Source: Eubacteriales bacterium
GTDB taxonomy: Bacteria > Bacillota > Clostridia > Lachnospirales > Lachnospiraceae
Direction of reading: 5' to 3'
Assembly: GCA_030536575.1 (NCBI GenBank)
Contig: JAUNPS010000014.1
Coordinates: 45,014-109,013, forward strand
DNA length: 64,000 bases
Position 1 is the stretch's first letter. Every line of letters begins with the position of its first letter. Below the pieces are notes generated by a model that was given only the letters and a program-made list of their open reading frames with translations, searched no databases and was not told the origin of the DNA. A program made the translations under genes and the position numbers. Positions 52,653 through 61,035 of the stretch are shown here, one piece after another.

Positions 52653-54362
52653 ATGGCGAAAACGCAAAATGCCCGCCTGGAGCGGAAAAAATTTTTCTCC
52701 GACCCGATTCTCGTCAGTATGATCGTGGTTCTGCTTCTCTTTCTGCTGCTGTTTATCCTGTATCCCCTGCTGATGCTGCTTGTAGACAGCATTTATGTGG
52801 ACGGAAAAGTGACGCTGGAAGTTTTTCAGCGGGTTTTAAGCATGGAACGGTTCCGCACGGCCTTTAAAAATACGCTGGTGCTGGGGATCATTACCGGTCT
52901 GGCTTCGACGCTGATCGGCCTGCTGTTTGCCTACGTGGAAGTGTATGTGCGGGTGCGTTCCCGGATTCTGAAGAAATTATTCGCGCTGGTTTCCATGCTT
53001 CCGGTGGTGTCGCCGCCCTTTGTGCTTTCATTGTCAATGATTATGCTGTTTGGGCGGAGCGGCCTGATCACCCGTTCCCTTTTAAAGATTTACGATTCGA
53101 ATGTCTACGGGCTGAAGGGGATTGCCATCGTGCAGACCCTGACCTTTTTCCCGGTGTGCTACCTGATGCTGAAGGGGCTTTTGAAAAACATTGACCCCTC
53201 GCTGGAGGAGGCCACGCGGGATATGGGGGCGAGCCGCTGGAAGGTCTTCACCAGCGTGACCCTGCCGCTGATGCTTCCGGGCCTTGGCAATGCGTTTCTA
53301 GTGACGTTCATCGAGTCGGTGGCGGATTTCGCGAACCCGATGCTGATCGGCGGCTCGTATGACACCCTGGCAACGACGATTTATTTGCAGGTGACGGGGG
53401 CCTACGACTCCACCGGCGCGGCGGCCATGTCCGTTGTGCTGCTGTCCCTGACGCTGATTTTGTTCCTGATTCAGAAATATTACCTGGAAAAGAAGACGGC
53501 CGCGACCCTGACCGGAAAGGCGTCCCGGGCCAGGATGCCCATTGAAGACAAGAGCGTGACGGTTCCGCTGACGGTGTTCTGCGGGCTGGCGGCGGCTTTT
53601 GTCGTTCTGATGTATATTATGGTGCCGTTTGGGGCGCTGTTTACGCTGTGGGGGCGGGATTATTCCCTGAGCCTGAAATGGTTCCAGTACATGTTTAAGA
53701 CCAGCGGCCTGAAAGCGTTTAAGGATTCCCTTGTGCTGTCGCTGATCGCGGCGCCGCTGACCGCATTGCTCTCCATGATCATTTCCTATCTGGTCGTGAA
53801 GCGGAAGTTCCGCTCGAAAGGCTTTATCGAATTCGTCTCCATGCTGGCGATGGCGGTTCCGGGAACCGTTCTGGGTATCGGCTACATCCGCGGATTCGCA
53901 AACGGCCTGTTCCGCACCGGCATCATGAGCAATCTTTACGGCACCGGCCTGATCCTGATTATTGTGTTCATTGTGCGGAGCCTTCCCACCGGAACCCGAA
54001 GCGGCATTTCCGCCCTGCGCCAGATCGACCCGTCCATCGAAGAATCGGCCTACGATATGGGGGCCAATTCCGCGAAAGTCTTTTTCACGGTAACGCTCCC
54101 GCTGATCAAGGATTCCTTCTTCAGCGGCCTGGTGACGGCCTTCGTGCGCAGCATCACGGCGATCTCGGCGGTGATCCTGCTGGTGACGCCGCAGTATCTG
54201 CTGATTACCTGTCAGATCAATGAACAGGCCGAGAAAGGAAATTACGGCGTGGCCTGCGCCTATGCGACCGTTCTGATTCTCATCACTTATGGAATGGTGC
54301 TGATCATGAATGCATTGATAAAACTGTTCGGCACAAGCCGGAAGATCAAGGAGGATGAATAG
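52653..54362 (+). CDS. ABC transporter permease, FbpB-type with two fused channel domains
   Basis: 569 residues, about 12 membrane segments. Two EAA loops show it is a fused double permease: LEEATRDMGASRWKVF near 190 and IEESAYDMGANSAKVF near 465. This layout is usual for iron and related importers. AAGGAGG precedes ATG 52653. Stop is directly followed by the ATPase ATG. Confidence 0.88.
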   Translation: MAKTQNARLERKKFFSDPILVSMIVVLLLFLLLFILYPLLMLLVDSIYVDGKVTLEVFQRVLSMERFRTAFKNTLVLGIITGLASTLIGLLFAYVEVYVRVRSRILKKLFALVSMLPVVSPPFVLSLSMIMLFGRSGLITRSLLKIYDSNVYGLKGIAIVQTLTFFPVCYLMLKGLLKNIDPSLEEATRDMGASRWKVFTSVTLPLMLPGLGNAFLVTFIESVADFANPMLIGGSYDTLATTIYLQVTGAYDSTGAAAMSVVLLSLTLILFLIQKYYLEKKTAATLTGKASRARMPIEDKSVTVPLTVFCGLAAAFVVLMYIMVPFGALFTLWGRDYSLSLKWFQYMFKTSGLKAFKDSLVLSLIAAPLTALLSMIISYLVVKRKFRSKGFIEFVSMLAMAVPGTVLGIGYIRGFANGLFRTGIMSNLYGTGLILIIVFIVRSLPTGTRSGISALRQIDPSIEESAYDMGANSAKVFFTVTLPLIKDSFFSGLVTAFVRSITAISAVILLVTPQYLLITCQINEQAEKGNYGVACAYATVLILITYGMVLIMNALIKLFGTSRKIKEDE

Positions 54363-55439
54363 ATGGCAAAAGAAAAGAAAGGCGTAAGGCTGGAACATAT
54401 CTCCAAAATCTATCAGGACCCGAAGACGAAGAAGGATTTTTATGCGGTGCGTGACGCGAATCTGGACATTGAGCCGGGCACCTTTGTGACACTTTTAGGG
54501 CCCTCCGGCTGCGGGAAGACCACGACCCTGCGGATGATTGCAGGGTTCGAAAGCCCGGACGAGGGGGAAATTTACCTGGGCAATGAGGCGATCAATGCGC
54601 TGACGCCGAATAAGCGGGATACGGCAATGGTTTTCCAGAGCTACGCATTGCTCCCGCATTATAATGTGTTTGACAATGTGGCCTATGGCCTGAAAATTCG
54701 CAAGCTCCCAAAGGACGAGATCCGCAGGCGGGTCATGAGCATCCTGGAACTGGTGGAATTAAGCGGGATGGAATCCCGGATGACGAACCAGCTTTCCGGC
54801 GGGCAGCAGCAGCGGGTAGCCCTGGCGCGGGCGCTTGTCCTGGAGCCGGGGGTGCTTCTGTTCGACGAGCCGCTCAGTAACCTGGATGCGAAGCTGCGCG
54901 TAACCATGCGCACCGAGATCCGGAAAATCCAGCAGAAAGTCGGCATTACGGCCATTTATGTGACCCATGACCAGTCCGAGGCCATGAGCATTTCCGATAA
55001 AATCATTATCATGAGTAAGGGGAAGGTGGAGCAGATCGGGACGCCAAGAGAGGTCTACTATCATCCCTCTTCGAAGTTCGTGGCGGATTTCATCGGGGAG
55101 GCGAATTTCCTGGATGCGAAGGTGGACGCGGTGCGCGGCGATAAGGCGGCGATTACGGTCAGCGGGCAAAAGCTTGAGGTCAATAATTTCGCCGGAGCGA
55201 AGCCGGGAGATGCCGCTTCTTTGGTGATCCGGCCGGAAGCGGCGGGGCTGTCCGAGGAGGGACTGCTGGACTGCGTGGTAACATTGTCCACATTCATGGG
55301 TTCGTACCAGTATTACCAGGCCAAAGTCGGGGATGTGACCGTGCAGATCACGGATTATAACCCGATCAATAAAAAAGTTTATGAGGCCGGGGAGCGGGTA
55401 AAGCTTGCTTTTGACCCGAAAGGGGTTTATATTTTATAG
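54363..55439 (+). CDS. ABC transporter ATP-binding protein, FbpC/PotA-type
   Basis: 358 residues. Walker A GPSGCGKTTT near 45, signature LSGGQQQRVALARAL near 142, Walker B LLFDEPLSNLD near 165, and a C-terminal TOBE-like domain (about 245-355) with PEAAGLSEEG. Unlike the two sugar importers in this window, this system carries its own ATPase. Stop lies 55 bases before the histidine kinase start. Confidence 0.92.
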   Translation: MAKEKKGVRLEHISKIYQDPKTKKDFYAVRDANLDIEPGTFVTLLGPSGCGKTTTLRMIAGFESPDEGEIYLGNEAINALTPNKRDTAMVFQSYALLPHYNVFDNVAYGLKIRKLPKDEIRRRVMSILELVELSGMESRMTNQLSGGQQQRVALARALVLEPGVLLFDEPLSNLDAKLRVTMRTEIRKIQQKVGITAIYVTHDQSEAMSISDKIIIMSKGKVEQIGTPREVYYHPSSKFVADFIGEANFLDAKVDAVRGDKAAITVSGQKLEVNNFAGAKPGDAASLVIRPEAAGLSEEGLLDCVVTLSTFMGSYQYYQAKVGDVTVQITDYNPINKKVYEAGERVKLAFDPKGVYIL

Positions 55440-55494
55440 GGAAAAGGGAAGGCAGCCCCGGTATGGCTGCTTTGGAAAAGAGCCGAAAGGGAAT

Positions 55495-56538
55495 ATGGAG
55501 AGAAAAGATGAGACACGGCGCCAGCTTTGGCGGTATCTGATCAGCCCGGCAGCGGTGGTGACGGCCGTGTGCCTGGCGGTCTTTGGGGGCATGATTTTTT
55601 TGATCCGGCGCTTGGGGATTGGCCAGGACGCGGTACGGATCGTGGCTTTTTGCGGGCTTGTGGTGCTGGCGGCCATGGCGGTCATGGTTTTCTGGATCTG
55701 GCGCGGGGCGCGGAAAATCACGGGGAAGCGAACCCAGGATTTTGATACGATCCTGGAAGCGATGAAAAAGGCCAGGGAAGGAGATCTGGACAGCTTTCTG
55801 CGGCTGGATCCGGACAATGAATTCCTGGAAATCGGGGAGGCCTACAACGGCATGATCCGAAGCCTGAAAAGCCAGATGGAAAAGAACCGGAAGATGTCGG
55901 AGCTGGTGGCGGTCTCCCAGATGCGGCAGCTCGAATCCCAGTTCAAGCCCCATTTCCTGTTCAATACCCTGGAGAATATCCGGTACATGTACAAGATCGA
56001 TCCGGCAGGGGCGGAGCAGATGATCCTGTCCCTGTCGAACCTTCTGCGCTACAGCCAGGAGAATGGAGAAAGTCAGGTTCCGCTGAAAAAGGATTTGGTC
56101 TATCTGGAAAATTATCTTTCTATTTTGAAATACCGCTACGGGCGCAGGCTCGTCTATGAAGTAGACGTGACGGAGGAGGCCAGAAGCTGTCTGATTCCAA
56201 GGCTTATGGTGCAGCCTCTGATCGAGAATGCGGTGAAATACGGATTCGGAAATAAAGAAAATCTGCGGATCGAGCTGAAAGCGTACTGCCATGAAGGGAA
56301 GCTGGTTATGATCTGCCGGGACGACGGCACCGGCATGTCGGCCGGGACGCTGGCGGAGGTGACGGCATCCCTGGAGCAGGAGGAGAACCGCAGCGGCCAT
56401 CTGGGCCTGTATAACATTCACCGCCGCATTTACCTGCTTTACGGCGCGCCCTACGGGGTGGAAATCAGGAGCCAGGAGGATCACGGGACGACGGTGGTGG
56501 TGAGTTTTCCGGCCCGGAGGGAGGATGGGTTATGCTGA
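55495..56538 (+). CDS. Sensor histidine kinase, YesM/LytS-like
   Basis: 347 residues: two N-terminal membrane segments (about 15-70), a HAMP-like linker, then the His_kinase domain with QFKPHFLFNTLENIR (phospho-accepting His near 150) and a C-terminal ATPase lid (GTGMSAG, HLGLYNIHRR). The extracellular part is almost absent, so it may sense through the membrane or through the adjacent binding protein. ATG 55495 chosen for the upstream GAAAGGGA. It overlaps the response regulator by 7 bases. Confidence 0.85.
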   Translation: MERKDETRRQLWRYLISPAAVVTAVCLAVFGGMIFLIRRLGIGQDAVRIVAFCGLVVLAAMAVMVFWIWRGARKITGKRTQDFDTILEAMKKAREGDLDSFLRLDPDNEFLEIGEAYNGMIRSLKSQMEKNRKMSELVAVSQMRQLESQFKPHFLFNTLENIRYMYKIDPAGAEQMILSLSNLLRYSQENGESQVPLKKDLVYLENYLSILKYRYGRRLVYEVDVTEEARSCLIPRLMVQPLIENAVKYGFGNKENLRIELKAYCHEGKLVMICRDDGTGMSAGTLAEVTASLEQEENRSGHLGLYNIHRRIYLLYGAPYGVEIRSQEDHGTTVVVSFPARREDGLC

Positions 56539-57314
56539 GAATCTTGATTGCGGAGGATGAGGATATCATCCGGAAGGGGCTGGTCTACACGATTGACTGG
56601 CTCAGTATGGGGTGCGTGGTGGTTGCGGAGGCGGCCAACGGGCGGGAGGGCCTGGAGAAGATCCTGGAAGTCCGGCCGGATGTGGTGCTGACGGATATCT
56701 GTATGCCGCTTCTGGACGGGATTGAGATGATTCAGGAGGCTTCGAAGACGTACCGGTTCAGGAGCATCCTGCTGACGAGTTACGCGGATTTTAATTTTGC
56801 GAAGCGGGCGATTACGTCCCATGTGGATGAGTATCTGTTAAAACCGGTGGATGAGCAGATCTTGAAGGAGCTTTTGCTTCGGCTTGCCGGGGAGATTGCC
56901 AGCGAGCGGAAAGTGGATCTGGCGCTGGAGCAGAAGGGCGGATTTGAGGGGATGAATCTGGAGGCGTATATCCAGCGGGATCTTTCGGAGAATCATTATG
57001 TGGCGAAGGCCATTGAGAAAATCCAAAGCGGCTATGCGGAAAAGCTCAGTATCGAATCCATTTCGGAGGAGCTGGGAGTCAGCGCCAGTTATCTGAGCAG
57101 GAAGTTTAAGGAGGTAACGGAGCAGACGTTTCTGGATTTCCTGAATAAGTACCGGGTGCAGGTGGCGATTTCGATGCTGAATACGGGGCGGTATCGGGTG
57201 TATGAGATTTCGGAGGCCACGGGGTTCAGCGATTATAAGCATTTTTGTGCGGTGTTTAAGAAGTATACGCTGAGGTCGCCGACGAATTTTGTGAAAAATC
57301 TTCCAGGGATGTAA
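56532..57314 (+). CDS. Response regulator with AraC-type HTH, YesN-like
   Basis: 260 residues. Receiver domain with acidic pocket EDED near residue 10, phospho-acceptor Asp in VVLTDICMP near 56 and K near 105. AraC HTH at 160-255 (ISEELGVSASYLSRKFKEVT; FSDYKHFCAVFKKYTLRSP). Paired with the kinase, and likely controls the FbpABC-like importer just upstream. Confidence 0.9.
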   Translation: MLRILIAEDEDIIRKGLVYTIDWLSMGCVVVAEAANGREGLEKILEVRPDVVLTDICMPLLDGIEMIQEASKTYRFRSILLTSYADFNFAKRAITSHVDEYLLKPVDEQILKELLLRLAGEIASERKVDLALEQKGGFEGMNLEAYIQRDLSENHYVAKAIEKIQSGYAEKLSIESISEELGVSASYLSRKFKEVTEQTFLDFLNKYRVQVAISMLNTGRYRVYEISEATGFSDYKHFCAVFKKYTLRSPTNFVKNLPGM

Positions 57315-57374
57315 CAAATGAGGGTTCTCCGTCGTTTTTATGGTAACAGAGAAAATGATAAAGGAGGAATTCAT

Positions 57375-57938
57375 ATGAAACGGAAATGGAAACGGATTTT
57401 GTGGGCGGCGCTGGCGCTGTGTATGCTGCTTGGAGGGATGACGGCGTCTGCGCAGACTTCGCAGGCGGCGGAAAGCACGAAGAAGGAAACCAAGTACGGG
57501 TGGTTTCAGAAAGGGAAATACCGGTATTACCGGAAGGAAAACGGGAAGCTTTATAAAAATACGACCGCGCTGATCGGAAACTACATCTATCGGTTCGACC
57601 GGCAGGGCAGAATGGTGACCGGTACGGTAAAAGACGGGAAGGAGATTTCCTACTATAATAAAAAGACCGGGCGTTTTGAATACTGTACGACAACGGTCAA
57701 GATTGAGAAGAAAGAGAAGTTCGGAAGCATTTTAGTGAAGAACTGCTATGGGAAATACCGGAGTAAGTACCGGATCTATTCGGATTCCGGGGTGAAGATT
57801 TATGGGAAGAACGGGAAACGGATTTCCTTTTCGAAGCTGAAGAAGGGGCAGAAAATTCAGGTGTACTATGACGGTACCATCATGGAGTGCTATCCGGCGC
57901 TGTTTTCAGGGATTCGGAAAATTTGTGTGGTTTCGTAA
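57375..57938 (+). CDS. Small secreted protein with aromatic-rich repeats
   Basis: 187 residues: a signal peptide (MKRKWKRILWAALALCML, cut near ASA at 26), then a basic, Tyr/Lys-rich chain. GWFQKGKYRYYRKENGKLYK and the next segment (YIYRFDRQGRM) look like cell-wall-binding style beta-hairpin repeats, but fewer and less regular than choline-binding repeats. ATG 57375 follows AAAGGAGG. I do not recognise a family. Confidence 0.65.
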   Translation: MKRKWKRILWAALALCMLLGGMTASAQTSQAAESTKKETKYGWFQKGKYRYYRKENGKLYKNTTALIGNYIYRFDRQGRMVTGTVKDGKEISYYNKKTGRFEYCTTTVKIEKKEKFGSILVKNCYGKYRSKYRIYSDSGVKIYGKNGKRISFSKLKKGQKIQVYYDGTIMECYPALFSGIRKICVVS

Positions 57939-57940
57939 AA

Positions 57941-57967
57941 AACAGAGGGGCGGCCCTCTGTTTTTTT
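57941..57967 (+). terminator. Rho-independent terminator
   Basis: AACAGAGGG, loop GCGG, CCCTCTGTT followed by TTTTT. Confidence 0.9.
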
Positions 57968-58001
57968 GATGGAAAATTCAAAAATAGGTTCCTTCGGACG
58001 G

Positions 58002-58030
58002 TTGCTTTTTGTGTAAAATTAGGATATGAT
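58002..58030 (+). promoter_or_regulatory. Promoter of the MATE gene
   Basis: TTGCTT at 58002-58007, a 17-base spacer and TATGAT at 58025-58030, 38 bases before the start codon. Confidence 0.6.
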
Positions 58031-58067
58031 AGCAGAACAGGATTTTACACGAAGGAGAAAATTGGTT

Positions 58068-59447
58068 ATGCGAAAGTTTATTGGAGACCGGAAGTTTTAC
58101 CGGATGGTTCTTGCTATTCTGATTCCGATTGTCATCCAGAATGGGATCACGAATTTTGTCAGTCTTTTGGACAACATCATGGTGGGGCAGGTAGGCACGG
58201 AACAGATGTCGGGCGTCGCCATTGCCAACCAGCTCGTATTTGTCTTTAACCTCTGTATTTTCGGGGCCGTTTCCGGCGCCGGTATTTTTGGCGCGCAGTA
58301 TTACGGAAGCGGGGATCACAAAGGCGTGCGGGACACCCTGCGTTTTAAACTGGTGGTTTCGCTGCTGCTGTTTCTGGCCGGAGCCCTGGTCTTCCTGGTG
58401 GGAGGCGAAGCCCTGATTTCCCTTTTCCTCCAGGGCGAGAGCACGGGAGACAGCGCGGGCAGAACCCTTCAGTACGGCCAGACTTATCTGCGGATTATGT
58501 TAGTGGGGCTGCTTCCTTTTGCAATTTTGCAGTCCTATTCGAGCACGTTAAGAGAAACCGGGGAAACGCTTCTGCCGATGAAGGCGGGAATTGTCTCTGT
58601 ATTGGTCAATCTGGCGCTGAATTATGTGCTGATTTTTGGAAAGTTCGGTTTTCCGGCTATGGGAGCTTCCGGCGCGGCGGTTGCGACGGTGGTGGCGCGC
58701 TATACGGAGTGCACGATCATCGTGGTCTGGACGCATCGGAATCCGAAACGGAACCGCTTTGTCCAGGGCCTTTACCGGGCATTTCGCATTCCGGTTTCGC
58801 TGGTGGTGCAGATTACGAAAAAAGGGCTGCCGCTGATGCTGAACGAGACGCTGTGGTCTGTGGGCGTGTCGATTCTGATGCAGTGCTATTCGGTCCGCGG
58901 GCTGGCAGTCGTGGCAGGACTGAACATTTCCAATACGATTTCGAATCTGTTCAGCGTTGTCTTCATGTCCATGGGAAGCGCGGTGGCGATCATCATCGGG
59001 CAGCTTCTGGGCGCCGGAAAAATCGAAGAGGCCAAGGAGACGGATACGAAGCTGATCTTCTTCTCTGTGGCGGGCAGCCTGATCGTGGCTGGGGTGATGG
59101 CGCTGTTTGCCCCGATTTTCCCGCAGATTTATAATACCACCGATGAGGTGCGCGTGCTTGCGCGGAATTTTATCTGGGTGGCGGCGGTCTGCATGCCGAT
59201 GAATGCGTTTACGAATGCCACTTATTTTACGCTGCGGTCGGGCGGGAAGACGCTGGTGACGTTTTTCTTTGACTGCGGGTATGTGTGGCTGGTGAATATT
59301 CCGTTGGCGTACTGCCTGAGCAGGTTTACGGAGATGCCGATTCTGCCGTTGTATTTTATTTGTCAGTTTGCGGATATTTTTAAGTGTGTGGTGGGGTTTG
59401 TGTTGGTGAAGAAGGGAGTTTGGGCGCAGAAGTTTGTGGAGGGGTGA
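58068..59447 (+). CDS. MATE-family efflux transporter
   Basis: 459 residues with about 12 membrane segments in two halves: SLLDNIMVGQVGTEQMSGVA near 37 and NETLWSVGVSILMQCYS near 260 are the MATE motifs. It exports cationic drugs or metabolites by ion antiport. ATG 58068 follows GAAGGAGA. Stands alone after a terminator. Confidence 0.9.
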   Translation: MRKFIGDRKFYRMVLAILIPIVIQNGITNFVSLLDNIMVGQVGTEQMSGVAIANQLVFVFNLCIFGAVSGAGIFGAQYYGSGDHKGVRDTLRFKLVVSLLLFLAGALVFLVGGEALISLFLQGESTGDSAGRTLQYGQTYLRIMLVGLLPFAILQSYSSTLRETGETLLPMKAGIVSVLVNLALNYVLIFGKFGFPAMGASGAAVATVVARYTECTIIVVWTHRNPKRNRFVQGLYRAFRIPVSLVVQITKKGLPLMLNETLWSVGVSILMQCYSVRGLAVVAGLNISNTISNLFSVVFMSMGSAVAIIIGQLLGAGKIEEAKETDTKLIFFSVAGSLIVAGVMALFAPIFPQIYNTTDEVRVLARNFIWVAAVCMPMNAFTNATYFTLRSGGKTLVTFFFDCGYVWLVNIPLAYCLSRFTEMPILPLYFICQFADIFKCVVGFVLVKKGVWAQKFVEG

Positions 59448-59461
59448 GAGAAGGAGTTGAT

Positions 59462-59484
59462 GGGGCCGTCCGGTGGACGGCCCC
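59462..59484. terminator. GC-rich hairpin between converging genes
   Basis: GGGGCCGTC, loop CGGTG, GACGGCCCC lies between the MATE stop and the stop of the leftward nuclease gene. No T tract follows on either strand, so it is a weak terminator at best. Confidence 0.4.
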
Positions 59485-59492
59485 TGGTTATG

Positions 59493-60467
59493 TTAGCTGT
59501 TTAGCATGCGGGTGTATTTTTCGCGGTCGGAATCGGGGATTTTTAAAGCGGCCATTGCCTGTTCGGCGGTTAATTTGAGGGTTTCCATCAGATTTTTTAT
59601 GGCCTGCAGGGTAGAGGTCTCCTTCCCGATTTCTTTCCCGATCGCAATTCCCTTTTCTTCGACGCCTTTGCTTAAATTACACATAGTTTGCACCTCGCTT
59701 TCGAATGTTTGAGTCATTGGAATCGAAAAATCCTCCCGGAGAATTTTCTTTTTTTCTCCCAGTTCCTTTTCCGAAGAAAGAAGTACATTCAACAGTTTCA
59801 GGATTCCGGTATCGTTTTTTGCTCCGTCATGTCCCAGGCAGATCATGACAGCCGTAAGTAAATCGTAGTGTTCTCTCTTCTCAACCACATTTCCAATCAG
59901 ATGTTCCTCCTGGATGAAATAGCGGTTAATCGTATTTTCGCGATATTTTGGCGGATTGGCACAGATCCAGATGGAGTAAACTTTTTTGATGCCTTCGTAA
60001 TGAGAATCGGTGAACTCGATCCCATACTGGGAGGAAACCATACGGCTGCAGTAGTAGATGCCCCGCTTGATGATGGGATACCCAGGATAAAAATCGTTTT
60101 GTGCTTCCACGTTGAGAATGAGTCGAATTGGTTCGTTCGTCCGGGGAGCGATCGCGTAAAAACGGATGTCGTAAGTAATCGTCCCCTCGTTTATCGTGCT
60201 GTCTTCTGTTTGGCTTCCTCTGATTTGTCCGCCTTTCCCGGCAATTTCCTCATCCGGATTTACCGCGGTTTCTGCAATGTGAGGTTCTCCTTCAATATAG
60301 CATTCCGCAATATCATTCACATCGCAGTCGCGGTATTCCTCTATGCAGCCTTTCAGAATCCATGCAAGGATATTCTTATTGGCCAGGAGCCGTTTACAGG
60401 ATGCATCGTAAGCGGCCTTGTCCGCGGCGGCAGTAATATTTTTCGCAAGTGTATTTTCTGTTTCCAT
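59493..60467 (-). CDS. Rpn/PD-(D/E)XK nuclease-family putative transposase
   Basis: 324 residues. The nuclease core is GTITYDIRFYAIAP followed by LILNVEAQNDF (D, then ExQ instead of ExK), typical of the Rpn/PDDEXK transposase-like family. GIYYCSRMVSSQYG and VYSIWICANPP are family landmarks. The C-terminal tail contains an IAIGKEIGKETS helix like other members. ATG 60467 with AGGAGGTGG is preferred over GTG 60482. Rpn proteins promote recombination in E. coli; role here is not known. Confidence 0.82.
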   Translation of the reverse strand: METENTLAKNITAAADKAAYDASCKRLLANKNILAWILKGCIEEYRDCDVNDIAECYIEGEPHIAETAVNPDEEIAGKGGQIRGSQTEDSTINEGTITYDIRFYAIAPRTNEPIRLILNVEAQNDFYPGYPIIKRGIYYCSRMVSSQYGIEFTDSHYEGIKKVYSIWICANPPKYRENTINRYFIQEEHLIGNVVEKREHYDLLTAVMICLGHDGAKNDTGILKLLNVLLSSEKELGEKKKILREDFSIPMTQTFESEVQTMCNLSKGVEEKGIAIGKEIGKETSTLQAIKNLMETLKLTAEQAMAALKIPDSDREKYTRMLNS

Positions 60468-60590
60468 CTTCTGTGATCCCACCTCCTGTCTGTTTGTATT
60501 GTTTCAAACCCATCTTACCATAAATCCGGCGAAGAATCTACCTGCGGATTCGTGTTTTTAAGAATATTAAACGAAATATATTTTTAAATG

Positions 60591-60626
60591 AAATACCTTG
60601 ACAGATGAGGTATATCATGCTAAGAT
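60591..60626 (+). promoter_or_regulatory. Promoter and overlapping dyad of the PadR gene
   Basis: TTGACA at 60598-60603, a 17-base spacer and TAAGAT at 60621-60626. The -35 lies inside an inverted repeat, ATACC-TTGACAGATGA-GGTAT, a plausible PadR binding site for self-repression. Confidence 0.65.
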
Positions 60627-60657
60627 GAGCCTATCAACGAGAGAAGGAGGAACGAAT

Positions 60658-61035
60658 TTGTCGATTTCAGCAGATACCCTGCGCGGCTACACCGACACGA
60701 TTATTCTGACCCAGCTCGCAGCGAAAGACAGCTACGGCTACGAGATCAATAAACAAGTCCAGCAGCGCACCGGCGGAAAGTATGAACTTAAAGAAGCAAC
60801 CCTCTACACAGCCTTCAAACGTCTCGGCCAAAACGGCCTGATCACCTCCTACTGGGGAGAAGAAGGCGCAGGCGCCAGACGGCGTTACTATAAAATCACC
60901 GAAGAGGGAAGAAAACAATGGGAAGAACGGATTCAGGAATGGCAGGAAATTCGCTCCCTTTTAGATGCCCTGCTCACCCTTGAGGACGGGCAGGAAAAGA
61001 CAGAACAAACGGAGGTGGAACATGAACCGGATTGA
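60658..61035 (+). CDS. PadR-family transcriptional regulator
   Basis: 125 residues. The N-terminal winged HTH reads GYTDTIILTQLAAKDSYGYE and LKEATLYTAFKRLGQNGLI, followed by GARRRYYKITEEGR wing and a short helix. TTG start with AAGGAGG seven bases upstream. Its end overlaps the DUF4097 gene by 14 bases. PadR proteins of this type control envelope-stress or membrane-protein operons; it probably represses its own promoter. Confidence 0.9.
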   Translation: MSISADTLRGYTDTIILTQLAAKDSYGYEINKQVQQRTGGKYELKEATLYTAFKRLGQNGLITSYWGEEGAGARRRYYKITEEGRKQWEERIQEWQEIRSLLDALLTLEDGQEKTEQTEVEHEPD

